Assembly (NCBI GenBank): GCA_022578965.1 | Contig: MU400541.1 | Span: forward strand, 307,870 to 371,869 | Direction of reading: 5' to 3' | Source of the DNA: Xylaria sp. FL1777 | Lineage: Eukaryota; Ascomycota; Sordariomycetes; Xylariales; Xylariaceae | Length of the DNA stretch: 64,000 nt | Shown: positions 12,851-23,450 of the stretch, piece by piece | Layout of the letters: each line of letters starts with the position of its first letter | How positions within the stretch are numbered: position 1 is the first letter of the stretch | Made by a program: the position numbers and the translations under genes | Notes under the pieces: model-generated | Told to the model about the DNA's origin: nothing | The model's database searches: none | The model's input: the letters and a program-made list of their open reading frames with translations, nothing else

Positions 12851-14300
12851 ATGCTAAACAACATTACGTAAATAAACTTTACTTAATAACTAATAAACTA
12901 GATCTAAGTTATATTACTAAAAATAAAAAGTCAAAAATTAAGTTTAAAGATTTTAAAAACTTTTAGAACTAATAATATACTAAAATAACAAACTTTAGTA
13001 TTTTTACTAGCTACTTTTATTAAAAAAAAAGCAGTAGTAAAAAAAAAAAAGTTAAGCAGCAGCAGTAAAAAAAAACTAACGTTAATACTAGCATTATAAA
13101 ATAAACTAGTTGCTTTAACTTAAAGAACAGCTTAAATATTAAACGTTATAACTTTTAAATTAGCATAAATACTAGCTATAATAATTAAAGCAGTAATAAT
13201 AACTGCTATTATAACAATAAGTTAAGGTTTTAAATAAGTAATTATATTATAACTAATGCTAATATTATTATTAGCAAACTTAATACTTATTTTTATTACT
13301 ATTATACTTAAAGTAATAACTTAAAATAAAAAACTTAACTTTTTATTATTATTGCTGCTTTTATTATTAAGATTATTTATAATATTAAAAATATTAAACA
13401 TTAAAGGTTTTAAACTTATTACTTTAAAACTTTATAATAAATCTATAAATATAAAAGCTTTTTTAATTTATATTAAACTTTATTTAAAATAGCACTTTAT
13501 TACTATTATAAAAAAAGATTAAAAAATAATAACTACTTTATAGTTTTTGTTAAAAAAAGTACTAAAATAGTTTTAACTTATTTTAAAAGATTTTTTAAAA
13601 GCTAATAAGTTAACTAACCTTAAGCTAAAAACAAAAAAGATTTTTAAAAATTACGTTAAGTTTAAAAATTAAATAAAAGCATTATTTAAAAATACTTAAA
13701 AAGCAAAACACGCAAAAAAAGCACTTTACTACTTAAAACAAACAAAAATAATAGCAAATTATACTATAAAATTTAAACAATTAGTAGCAATTTTAAAATT
13801 ACTTAAGCTTATATTATTTTATTTATTTTATAGTAAACTTAAGACTTAAGTTTAAAACAAACTATATAAAATAAATAAACTAGCAAAAATTAATACGTAT
13901 ATTAATATAGCTATTATAATTAATTAATGATTATTTAACTAGTACTTTAAAACTAAAAAAACTAAAAAAAACAAGAAAAAAAATACTTAAAAAAGTATTA
14001 AATAAAGATTTAAGCAAATTAGTAAAGTTTAAAAACAATAATTTTAAAATATATTTAAAGTTAAATGTTATAACTGTAAAAAAAAAGGATATTTTTAAAA
14101 ATAATGCTAATTTAAGAAAAAGAACAAAAAAAAAAGCTATAAAAAAAAAAAGATTTTTTAACCTAAAAAAAAAATATAAGTTATAAAAGTTTAAAACAAT
14201 AAAGAACAATAAAGCAATTTAAAAAATACGTTTTTAAAACAAAAATATAAAGTTGTTATTTTAAGTTAAAACAGAAATACTACACTAAACAAATTTAAAT
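12851..14300 (+). pseudogene. gag: gag of B1, RIP-inactivated
   Basis: The ATG at 12851 opens a frame with an N-terminal low-complexity part (KKAVVKKKKLSSSSKKKL, probably once Glu/Pro/Ser-rich) and a capsid-type segment read AKHAKKALYYLKQTK at 13703-13747, then NYTIKFKQLVAIL, which resembles the retrotransposon gag family (LKQ...V..Y...F..L). A zinc knuckle follows in the same frame at 14066-14107: C-YN-C-KKKG-Y-F*K*-C, i.e. CX2CX4HX4C with the His codon changed from CAT/CAC to TAT. All stops are TAA or TAG. The downstream limit is not clear; a second Cys-X2-Cys (CFKC) at 14754 is in another frame. The minus-strand open frame at 13931-14209 is an antisense shadow of the Lys-rich region. Confidence 0.82.
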
Positions 14301-15399
14301 GCTTTATTTATATAAATTAAAATAAATAAGCATATAAATATTATTTAGAAGCTTTATAATTATTAAAATAAATTGCAAAAAGATATATTTGCTATATAAA
14401 TAATTAAAGTTGTTTAATATATAACTTAAAAAAATAGTTTAATTAAAAGTAGCAAACAATAAAAAATAGTAAGCTAATATAGTTAGCAAACTTATAAAAC
14501 TATAAAAACTTTAAATTATTAAAGCTTAAAATATAGCTTAAAGGAAAATTATGTTTAAAAAAATAAAACTATAACTATAAATAGTATAATTATTAAACTA
14601 ATTATAAACTATTAAAATACTTAGTTATTAAGTAAACTTAAAAAAATAAAACTTATAAAACTTTAAAGCAAAAATAAATAAGATTAAAAGCTATAAAAAA
14701 TACTATAAAAAAAAAACTAATAAAAATAAACAAAGTATTTTTATAGCTTAAACTGCTTTAAATGCAATAAAACAAAAAAGCACTAATAGTTAGCACAAAA
14801 ATTAATATGTTTTAAAAACTAAAACTAGCAATTTAACTAATTGCTAAAAGTTATTACTATAATAAAACTATAATAAAAAACAATAATAATATTTTACGCT
14901 TAAAAGATTTAAGACATAATAAAGTATTATAAAATTACTATATAATATATTATTGCTATTAATACTTACTTAATAAATTAAAAAATAATTAGTTTTTTAA
15001 ATAAATTGCAAAAATAAAAATATAGAACTTTTATGAATTAAAGTAATTAATTATAACTATAGTTTACTATAAGAATTTATAAAAATTTGCAACATTTAAA
15101 AAGGATTTTAATTATATTTATAACACTAGTTCAAAAAAATGTAAAAATAACTACTATAAATATTATTAGCTAATTAAAGCATAATTATACTAAGAAATAG
15201 TTACTAAAAGCAAAAAAGCTTAAAAACTGCAATTTAAAGCCTAACTAAAAGCAAAAACAAAACAAAGTATAATAATATCCAAAATATTAAAAAAAACAAG
15301 CACTTAAACATTTAACAAAAAAAAGTTAAAAAACAAAATAAGCATTTGCTAAAAAAGCAACAAATAGCTAAAAAAACTAAAGCCTTACGTAAAGTTTAA

Positions 15400-18300
15400 T
15401 ATAATAACTAGTAAAACTAATTTAAAATTAAACTTATATATTAAAAAAAAAAGTATAATACTTTAATTAACTTAAAAGCATAAGCTAATATAATTTTACT
15501 TAAAGTAGCAAAACAAAATAAAATTCTTTAAAAATATAAGCAAAAATCTTAAAAAATTAAAAGATTTAATAAAAGCACTTCTAGCTATAATAATAGTTAC
15601 GTACTTAAAAAAACTAAACTTCTTAATATATTTATATAAAAATATAAAAAACAAATTATATTAAATATTGCTAATATATTTAATTATAACATTATTTTAG
15701 AAATATTATAGCTAAAAACTAGTAACCTTTTAATTTAATAAAAAGCAAAAACTATTAATTAAGAAAATAAAAAACAAAGCAAGAAAATTAAGAAAATCGC
15801 AAAAAAAATTTTAAATAGAATACTAAAGGTATATTATAGATTTTATAAACTATTTAAAGAAAAAAAAAAAGAAAAACTTTTTAAATATAACTTATAAAAT
15901 TATTACATTTTTATTAAGGAAAAATATTAATTAAAGCTTTATTAAGTATATTATATAAGCTTAAACAAAACAAACGCCTTATAAAAATACATTTAAAAAA
16001 ACTTAGCAAAAAGATTTTTAAAAAAATCTTAGTTATTTGCTAAATACTTTATAGTATTAGTACTTAAAATAAAAAATAAAAAACAACTAATTAATAAAAA
16101 AAAAAAACCAGTATAGCAAATAGTAGTTAATTATTAACTATTAAACGTAATTACTATTACAAATAAATACCTTTTTATTTTGCTAGTAATTATAAAAAAA
16201 AACATTAGTTAAGCAAAATAGTTTATAACAGTTAATATCTTAAATAAATATTATACTATTAAAATAGCTAAAAAAAAAAAATGAAAAACTGCTATATAAA
16301 CAGTATATAAATTATATAAGTATATAATTATGCTATAAAAACTATAGAACGCACTAGCTAGCTTTTAATATATAATAATAATAATTTTATAGAAGTTTTT
16401 AAACAAGTTTGTGTTTATTTATTTAAATAATATTTTAATTTACTTTAAAATACTAGAAAAACATAAAAAATATATAACTTAAGTATTAAAAACATTTAAA
16501 CAAGCAAAATTACAACTTAATACAAAAAAGTATATATAGCATATATAAAAAATCAACTTTTTAAAATTTATAATTACTTTAAAACAAATATAGATTTAAC
16601 AGTTAAAAATTAATATAATATAAAACTAGAAAATACTTAATTTAGCTACTGTTATAAATATATAACAAGCATTAAGATTTTTGAACTATGTTTAAATGTT
16701 AATTTAAGACTTTAGAAAAATAGTATTTTATTTTACAAAGTATATAAAAAAAAAATACAAAAGAAAGTTCTTTTTAATTTTAAAAGAAGCTTAAAAGGCT
16801 TTTAAAGAACTAAAACTAAAAGTTATTTTTAATTTTGTAGTTAAACTATTTAATCCATAGAAAAAAAAAAAGCTAAAAACAAACGCTTTAAACAGTATAA
16901 TTACAAAAGTTTTAAAACAACTAAAAAACAACAAAAAATAGCATTTAGTAGCTTATTACTTTAAAGCACTACAAAACGTAGCATTATAATACTTTATATA
17001 TAACAAAAAACTGCTTGCAATTATTATAGCACTTAAAAAGTAAAAACTGTTTTTTATAAGAATTATAAAGCTAATTAAGATCTATTTAAACTATTAAAAC
17101 TTAATAAAATTTATAACTATATAAAAAATTACTAAACAACATAAAAATTAAATGGTTTTTTTTTTTAAATTTAACTTTAAAATATGCTATATTAAGGGAA
17201 AAGAAAACATTTAAGCAAACATACTTAGCTAATAAAGTCAAAAAAGATTTAAAGTTTTAAAAAAAAACATTTAAGTGCTATATTCTTAAAGAAATAAAAG
17301 CTTAAAAGTTAAAATTATACTTAAGAACTTTACGGATATATAGCTATAATAAGCTTATAACTTAGAAAAGTTAGCATAACTACAAAAACACAAAAGATTA
17401 AAAAATAACAAGCTAATATATAAACATAAAGTTTACTTACTAGAATTTTTATAAAACAAGTTTATTAAGAAATTTTACGAACACTTATTATATAAACACT
17501 AAAAAGCAACAAAAACAGTTTAATAACTACAGGAAAAATACAATTTTTTAAAACTATAAAACATAGTTAAATCTATTATAAAAAAGTGCAATATTTGCAA
17601 CAAAGCTAAAACAGCTTAACATAAGCTTTATAAACTATTATAACTTATATAAATACTTAAATAAGCATAGCATACTATTGCTTAAGATTTTATTACAGTA
17701 TTACCTTTATTAACTAATTTAGTTATAAAAGTATAATATAATAAAATATAGGTTATTATTAATAAACTTACTAAATATGCCTACTTTTTATTGTTTAAAG
17801 AAAATATAATAGCTAAACAACTTATATATGCTTTTATACGCTAATATTTAAATAAGCATAAGCTACTAAAAAAGATTATTTTAAACTAAAATAAATTGTT
17901 TATTTTTAAGTTTAAAACTAGCTTTTTTAAACTTATTGGTATTAAACTAAAGTTTTTAATTGCTTACTACCTACAAACAAATAAACAAACAAAAAAACTA
18001 AACTAAATACTAAAACAATATTTATAGAATTATATTAACTATTAATAAAACAATTAAGTAAAACTATTACAAATAATATAAATCTTATATAATACATTAA
18101 TAAACAAAAATATAAACATATTTTCGCATAAAGCTATTTATAAATAGCAAGCAATTATTAAAAAATAAAAAAAAACATTAATAGAAATATTTGCTATTTT
18201 AACTATAGTACTTTAAGCAAGAACTATTATAATAAAAATTAAAACGCTACAAGCTAAACTATAACTATGCCTTTAATTTTTATAACAACGAATGTTAATA

Positions 18301-18760
18301 TACTATAATAAAAAACAAACTAAAGAACTAACCTTTAAAAAAGAAAACAAGGTTTATTTATTATAACAAAAATAAAATGCAAACATTAATATTCCTTAAA
18401 TTAAAACAAAACAACTAAGCAATAAATTAAAATTTAAAAAATTTAGCCCTTTTAAAATTAAGAAAGTCATTTTATTTACTAACTATAAACTGTTATTATT
18501 AAAAAATATATAAATTTATTCTATTTTTTACATTTTTTTACTAGAACTAGCATTTATTAAAACACTTATTAAAATATAACTAAAAATAAAAATAAATTAA
18601 AATACCTATAAAGTTAAAAATATACTAGATTTCTGTTAAAACAATAATAATCTAAAGTATTTTATTAAATAAAAAAGATACTTATATGCTAATAATACTT
18701 AAAAACCTAAAAAATATTTAAAGACTGCTAAAATAATTATAAATTAGTTTTATTGTTAAT
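15400..18760 (+). pseudogene. pol: pol of B1: protease, RT, RNase H, integrase, chromodomain
   Basis: One frame (codon starts leave remainder 1 modulo 3) carries all domains. Protease: NLKA at 15469-15480 for Asp-Ser-Gly-Ala, and IILEIL*L at 15691-15714 for the ILG-x-x-WL end. RT: VVNY*LLN at 16123-16146 (the DYR-x-LN box) and the catalytic box YLNNILIY at 16420-16443, where both Asp codons are AAT. RNase H: TNAL near 16879 and NKKLLAI near 16996. Integrase: HLLYKH near 17480, CNIC at 17587-17598, core NKLTKYAYF at 17761-17787 and QTNKQTKK at 17974-17997 (the GQTER box). Chromodomain: YKVKNILD from 18607 with a Trp/Glu-Pro-type end near 18700. This layout is that of a chromovirus of Ty3/gypsy. 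The start upstream of the protease (14.3-15.4 kb) cannot be fixed. Confidence 0.9.
18604..18720 (+). other. Chromodomain-coding segment at the end of B1 pol
   Basis: In the pol frame the segment reads YKVKNILDF, a short Asn-rich loop, then LKYFIK*K and a stretch ending KPKKYLK. This matches the chromodomain pattern Y-x-V-E-x-I-L-D ... Y-L-V-K-W-x-G-Y ... T-W-E-P after C-to-T/G-to-A decay (Trp to stop, Glu to Lys). In chromoviruses this domain recognises methylated histone H3 and guides integration. The same segment is at about 61735-61855 in B2. Confidence 0.78.
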
Positions 18761-19408
18761 ACTTTAATTAGCTAAAGCTAAAAAAAAAAAATTAACTTTA
18801 AACAAAACGTTTAGCGTGTTTTAATTAAACTTTAAAAAAACAACTAATAACTACTGTGCTGCTTTAATGTACTATTTCTGTTTTTTAGCTATATAGCGCT
18901 TTTTTGCTTTAACTTACTTAAGCTTTTTTAAACTACTTAAACTACAAGCTATAGCAGCAGCTATTTTTTTTTGCTATAGTTTTTTTTGTTGCTTAAAACA
19001 GCAGATTTTTGCACTTATTTTTTTATGCTTTTCTATTAGCAAGTTTAATTTATTTTTTAGCTTTTTATGCTAAGAAGTAAGCTGCTATATTTGCTTTAAA
19101 AACAAACTTTTAGCGTTATAATTTGCTTGTTTAGCTATAATATATTTAACATATCAATCGAAGTTAGATTTTAACATTAAACATTTTATGCTATAATAAT
19201 TGCAGCAAAAACATAAAGCTATTTTAATTGATTTTAGTTTAATAAAAAAAAGCAAAGCAAAATTTTGTTAAGCTTTTTGTTTAAAACGTAATAAGCAAGG
19301 TTTCTTAGAAACTCTACTAAACATAATAAGCATAAAAAACAAAAAACAAAAAATAAAAAAAAAAAACTTACAAAAAAGAAAATACAGAATTATCGAAACA
19401 ACAATTAT

Positions 19409-19421
19409 AAGAAAAGAAAAA
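19409..19421 (+). promoter_or_regulatory. Probable polypurine tract of B1
   Basis: A purine run aagaaaagaaaaa lies directly upstream of the 3' LTR, followed by taa and then TGTTAC at 19425. B2 has the matching aaaagaaaaaaga. Position and composition fit the primer for plus-strand DNA synthesis. Confidence 0.6.
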
Positions 19422-19424
19422 TAA

Positions 19425-19940
19425 TGTTACAAAATAAATTAACTAAGCTAGTTAAAAGCTAAGTATAAAAAAAGCATACATAAAAAAAGTCTTATTTGTT
19501 AAGAAAATATGTATTTAAACTACTATAAGGGTTTAATATATAAACTTAATAAACTTAAGCATTAAGTTTATTAAGCCTTAAACTTAACAAACTTAAGCGT
19601 TAAGTTTATTAAGCCTTAAACTTAAAACAATATAGCGTTAAATCTATTAAAGAAAGCAATGTTTATAAATTACTACTATTATTTTTTTTGTTTATATAAA
19701 CATGCACTTTTTATATTTAGTTACTTATTTAGTTCTAGTTCTTTAGCTATTAATTTTCTTATAACTGCTAAGCATTAATATACTCATTACTTTTAATCCC
19801 TTAAAACCCCTATTAATGCATAGTAATAGAAGTACTCCGAAAACCTTCTTAATGGACCACCGTTAAAAATTCTATTATTACTTGCAAATCAAAACCCCAA
19901 GGGCAAACCTGTTATATTAATGTATAACAGGTCCGTTACA
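19425..19940 (+). repeat. 3' LTR of B1 (516 bp)
   Basis: Same length as the 5' LTR. It starts tgttacaaaa and ends gtccgttaca. Interestingly the last 150 bp (19790-19940) are clearly less mutated (ctccgaaaac, ccccaagggc) than the same part of the 5' LTR, so the two LTRs were hit unequally. Confidence 0.93.
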
Positions 19941-19990
19941 ATACATAATTATATAAACAAAGAAAAAGTAGAAAAAATAGTAATTTCTCT

Positions 19991-20067
19991 TAGATTACTG
20001 CGAATCTAGTAAGCACTAGATTACTGTAAGCTTAGTAAACCTTAGATTACTGTAAGCTTAGTAAGCT
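19991..20067 (-). repeat. Three 26-bp tandem units in the B0 U3
   Basis: Units start at 19991, 20017 and 20043, each beginning tagattactg and continuing with (c/t)(g/a)a(a/g)(t/c)(c/t)tagta. Units 2 and 3 are nearly identical; unit 1 differs by several transitions. Their place in the LTR suggests transcription-control repeats. They are not found in the B1 or B2 LTRs. Confidence 0.8.
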
Positions 20068-20111
20068 AGGTGAATTATTACGTAACTTTAGCTCTAGCTA
20101 GCAAAAGAAGA

Positions 20112-20130
20112 GGTGCACGGTATATATAGA
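20112..20130 (-). promoter_or_regulatory. Candidate TATA box of the B0 LTR
   Basis: The run tatatata, flanked by GC-containing bases (gcacgg on one side, gaggcatt on the other), stands out because its surroundings are not AT-only. On the minus strand it lies about 50 bp inside the LTR start and upstream of the tandem units, so whether it serves this LTR as a promoter is uncertain. Confidence 0.35.
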
Positions 20131-20181
20131 GGCATTAGGCCGCTTTAAAGGCCACCTCTGTGCTAATTTCGTAACATATAT

Positions 20182-22043
20182 AATAAGTTTTATGCTTATA
20201 TTTTAGCATTTTTAATTTATAACTTAGTTAAATTTAGTATACTATTCTTTAATAAAATCTAACTAAACTATATTTAAATAGCATTAAAAAGTATAAATTT
20301 TATATTATTTAAGCAAAAAATTATAGCTTTATAGTTTTAATAGTTAAAATATGCAAGTTAAACAAAAAAATATACTTAAAACAAAAGCAAATTAATTAAC
20401 ATTAAGTTTTAAAGCTATTATTAATATATAAATATTATAAAATATTTACTTATAATAATTATAGCAGTTTAGCTTAACAATTATAAAGTGCTACATTAAA
20501 TTATTTTTTACTTTTTTATTTTTTTTTATAAAAGAAAATTTAATAACTATAAACTAAAAATATTATATTTTGCTTAGTTATTTTATTTTAATATTATAAA
20601 ACTAGAACTTATAACAAAAATACTATAATTAAGCTTTGTTTAATATATTATAGCTAAAAGCAAATAAAAAGCTATTAATTTAGCTTTAAAGCATATTAAT
20701 AGTGCTTTTGTTATTAATATAAAAAATAACAAAAATTTTACATAAAATGTTTTTGTTATATTTAATTAATTAGCTATTATAAGCTTTTATATTGCTTTAA
20801 TTTATAGCAGTATAAAACGGTTTTTTTAAACATATTAAAATAAGCAACATACTTTTCTTTTTATTAACTAAAATATTATTAAATATGCTTGCAAAATATA
20901 TATTAATAGTAACACTAAAAAACGCACTAATAGCTATACTATGTTATATAATCTTTTTAATATGCTAAATTTATTAATAAAAAAAAAGCAATAATTTATT
21001 AATACTAAAATTAATAAGTTTAATACTAAAGTTGTTTAATTAACTAAAGTTTTAATATAGTAAAACATACTAAGTTTAGCTAATAAAAATAAGCTATTTA
21101 TTAAAAGTAATAAAAAACAGCAGCTATATACCTTTAATTATAAAAAAGCAAAAAAAAAAAAAAAAAAACTAAAAAACTATAGCTAAATATAAATTAGCGC
21201 AAAATATTATATATGTTTTACTTTTTTTGCTTTTTTTTTAGCTTTTTAAAATTACTATTTGCTAGCAATTCTTTATTATGCTTTAATAGTTTAAATTGTA
21301 CTAATAAATCTATAGCTAGCAATATATTTATATATATAAAAAAAGCACTTAAAAGTAATATAACTATAATTAGTTCTATTAAAAACAATAAAACAAAAGT
21401 TATAACTACTATTAAGCGTAAAGCTAATTAGCTTAATTATATATTAAGCGTTTAATAAATATTTAACTGTTGCTTTGTTTGCATTTTTAGTATTAATTTT
21501 AAAATTAAACAAAGTATATTTTTAGTAGCATTTTTAATTTATGCCTTATTTATAAAATGCTTAGCATGCTTATTAAAAGCATACTAATATATTATAAAAA
21601 GCTTAGCATATAAAACGTAGCTATATTTTTTTTATTTATTTTATTTAAATATTTTTATAGCATTATAAACTAAAAAAAACATAGTATTTATATTAATTAC
21701 TTTATTAAATATAGCAGCAATATACTATTAAACCTTTTTTAGCATAAAATATTCTATTATACTATTAATAGTAAAGTTTAAGTATTAATATAAGTTTGCA
21801 AAATGTTTTATGTAGAATTTTTAAAGCTTTTGCTATAAAAACTAAAAAATAGTTCTTTTTTAAAACATAAACTATTAATATATTTTTAGTAGCAACTTTA
21901 ATAGTTAGCTAAAGTTATAATAATATAAATTATAACATACTTTTTATTATATATTTTTTTGCTTTTTAAGATTTTTATTATTTAGCTATTATAAAAACTA
22001 TAAAGTATACTTTTTAAAGCATTTCATATTTATAAACTTATAT
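20182..22043. other. Unassigned AT-rich DNA between B0 and A2
   Basis: No LTR, retroelement domain or RNA gene seen. A run of about 19 As is at 21149-21169. A 72-codon open frame on the plus strand at 21213-21431 has a hydrophobic start and a few Cys, but in RIP-mutated DNA Phe/Leu-rich starts arise from Pro/Ser codons, so I do not call it a gene. This is part of the pre-insertion locus into which A2, A3 and B2 later jumped, and it is itself strongly AT-biased. Confidence 0.6.
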
Positions 22044-22047
22044 ATAC

Positions 22048-22351
22048 TAAAGTAGAGTAAAGTGGCTAAATAAGCTAACTAGCTAGTTAAAGTAAGTCTA
22101 GGCTAAATTATATAGTAAAAATAAAAGTATAAGTATTACGCTAAATTTTAAAGTATAAACTTAATAAACATGCAAAAAAAAATGGAAATTAGCTACAATT
22201 ACTTTATTTGTATTGTTAAATAGCTTTTTAATTAATTGTTTAATTCTTTAATTTATATATAGCCTAATTGCTTAAATGCATAAGTTATAACTTATTTCTT
22301 TATAATTAAAGTAATATAATAAATTTTGCGTAATTGTATTGCTTTATTTTA
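22048..22351 (+). repeat. 5' LTR of A2 (304 bp)
   Basis: Starts taaagtagag and ends ctttatttta. It retains tgg and ggc where other copies have tag and agc. The interior starts ttagtgtttt; the equivalent place in A3 reads ttagtgttct, then aaggccgatc, which is the least decayed version. A primer-binding site beginning TGG is possible if tta was TTG plus G, but is not shown. Confidence 0.92.
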
Positions 22352-23450
22352 TTAGTGTTTTTAGTAAAGCTAATCTTTTATTTACTACAAATAATACTAC
22401 AAAACTAATAAACAAGCAATTTATTATTGCTAACCTATATATTTAATTTATTTATTTATTAATTGCTATACTTTTTATAAACAGAACATAATATATTATA
22501 TTTAGTTGCTTTAGCTAGTAATAAGCAAAGCTTGCTTAATATAAGTAGTTTAGTTATAATTAATAATAAATGTTTAAGCTAGCAGCTTTTAATTATTAAA
22601 GCTTAAAACAAACGTATAAAAATATTAAACTGTTTTTTTTAGTTTAGTTTATAAAGCGCTTTTATTTTTTTTAGCAAAACAACAATTAAGTGTTAAAATG
22701 CTAGCACAATTTTTAAAATAATATAACTAAAAAACTGTTCGTTAAAAACTCTTAAAGAGCTAAAAGGAAAAAATTCTTGCTAAAAAGCTAGTGCTTTACA
22801 AAAAAAAAAGCATAATTGCTTTTATATAAGCGAAAAAAAACAAAAAACAGGCCTAAAAAAGAATAAAAGTTGCTAAAACTCCTAAAAGCTATAATGCAAG
22901 CAAATTTAACGCTTATTTATACTAAATAAATCTAAGTTTATGCGTTAATATATAAAGCTATTAATAATTAAAAATATATTTTGTTTTTTGAACTAATATA
23001 GTTTTTTATTAGAAAATAAAAAGCAAAGTTTTTTAAATGTAAGCTAGCTATTGCTTAAAAACTTTACGTAAAACGTAACTATTGCTTTTTTATAGCACTT
23101 ATTATTAAATAAAAAAGCTTTAAAAAAAAAAAAAAGCATGCTACTTTTATAAGTAAAAAGCTATAGAAAAATAAAGCTTACTTAATAAAACTTACGTAAA
23201 GTAAAGCAAGCTAAACTAAAAAACAAAAAAACTAAACGTTATAAAACATATAAAAAAATAAAAGCATACAGAAAACAAAAATATAAAAGCATTTAAAAAA
23301 AAACTTAAAAAGCTATAAAAAATAAGCTAGTAGTTTTTATAAACGCAAACAAAAAAAATTGTTAGGTTTTTTAAAAAAAAAATCCAAAAAAACAGCATAA
23401 AAAAACCTAAATACTTAGAATACCTAAAAACCTCTAGCACTTTATACCTT
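22352..23450 (+). other. Leader and possible upstream reading frame in A2
   Basis: From 22773 the gag frame (codon starts at multiples of three) is already coherent: KILAKKLVLYKKKS, then KVAKTPKSYNASKFNAYLY, with stops mostly TAA or TAG and a Lys-rich, probably once Arg/Glu/Gln-rich, composition up to about 23450. It could be the N-terminal part of gag, a separate short ORF, or a long leader that happens to look coding. The first 400 bp after the LTR show nothing I can name. The same region is 51,700-52,806 in A3. Confidence 0.4.

Larger units (their letters stand above)
12208..19940 (+). mobile_element. Complete family B chromovirus copy B1 (7733 bp)
   Basis: A full-length Ty3/gypsy element with two 516-bp LTRs, gag, and pol with protease, RT, RNase H, integrase and chromodomain. 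The flanking 5-bp target duplication is atata at 12203-12207 and ataca at 19941-19945; the single difference is a C-to-T in CpA, consistent with RIP after insertion. The target is the LTR of B0, in opposite orientation. A second full copy, B2, lies at 55342-63075 (7734 bp) with an almost constant offset of 43,134-43,135, so indels are very few. Inactive through many stops and lost catalytic residues. Confidence 0.95.
19946..20176 (-). repeat. Outer (U3) half of the B0 LTR, variant sequence
   Basis: On the minus strand this starts TGTTACGAAAT like family B LTRs and rejoins the family B LTR near 19946 (ataattatataaac). The bases between are unlike the U3 of B1 and B2. It contains three 26-bp tandem units and a GC-richer end. 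The next five bases (tatat, 20177-20181) are presumably the B0 target duplication. It confirms that B1 split an existing LTR. The variant U3 points to a distinct subfamily or a recombinant LTR. Confidence 0.85.

Noticed and set aside
13931..14209. Conserved minus-strand open frame of about 90 codons, also at 57066-57347, with a plus-strand version at 10502-10765
   Set aside because: It is antisense to the Lys-rich zinc-knuckle part of gag in three copies. AAA-rich sense codons give TTT antisense codons without stops, and the Phe/Leu-only product has no protein-like pattern.
21213..21431. 72-codon open frame with hydrophobic start and some Cys, tempting as a small secreted effector in AT-rich DNA
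   Set aside because: Phe/Leu richness is what RIP makes of Pro/Ser codons, the frame is short, and no promoter or intact related copy is visible.
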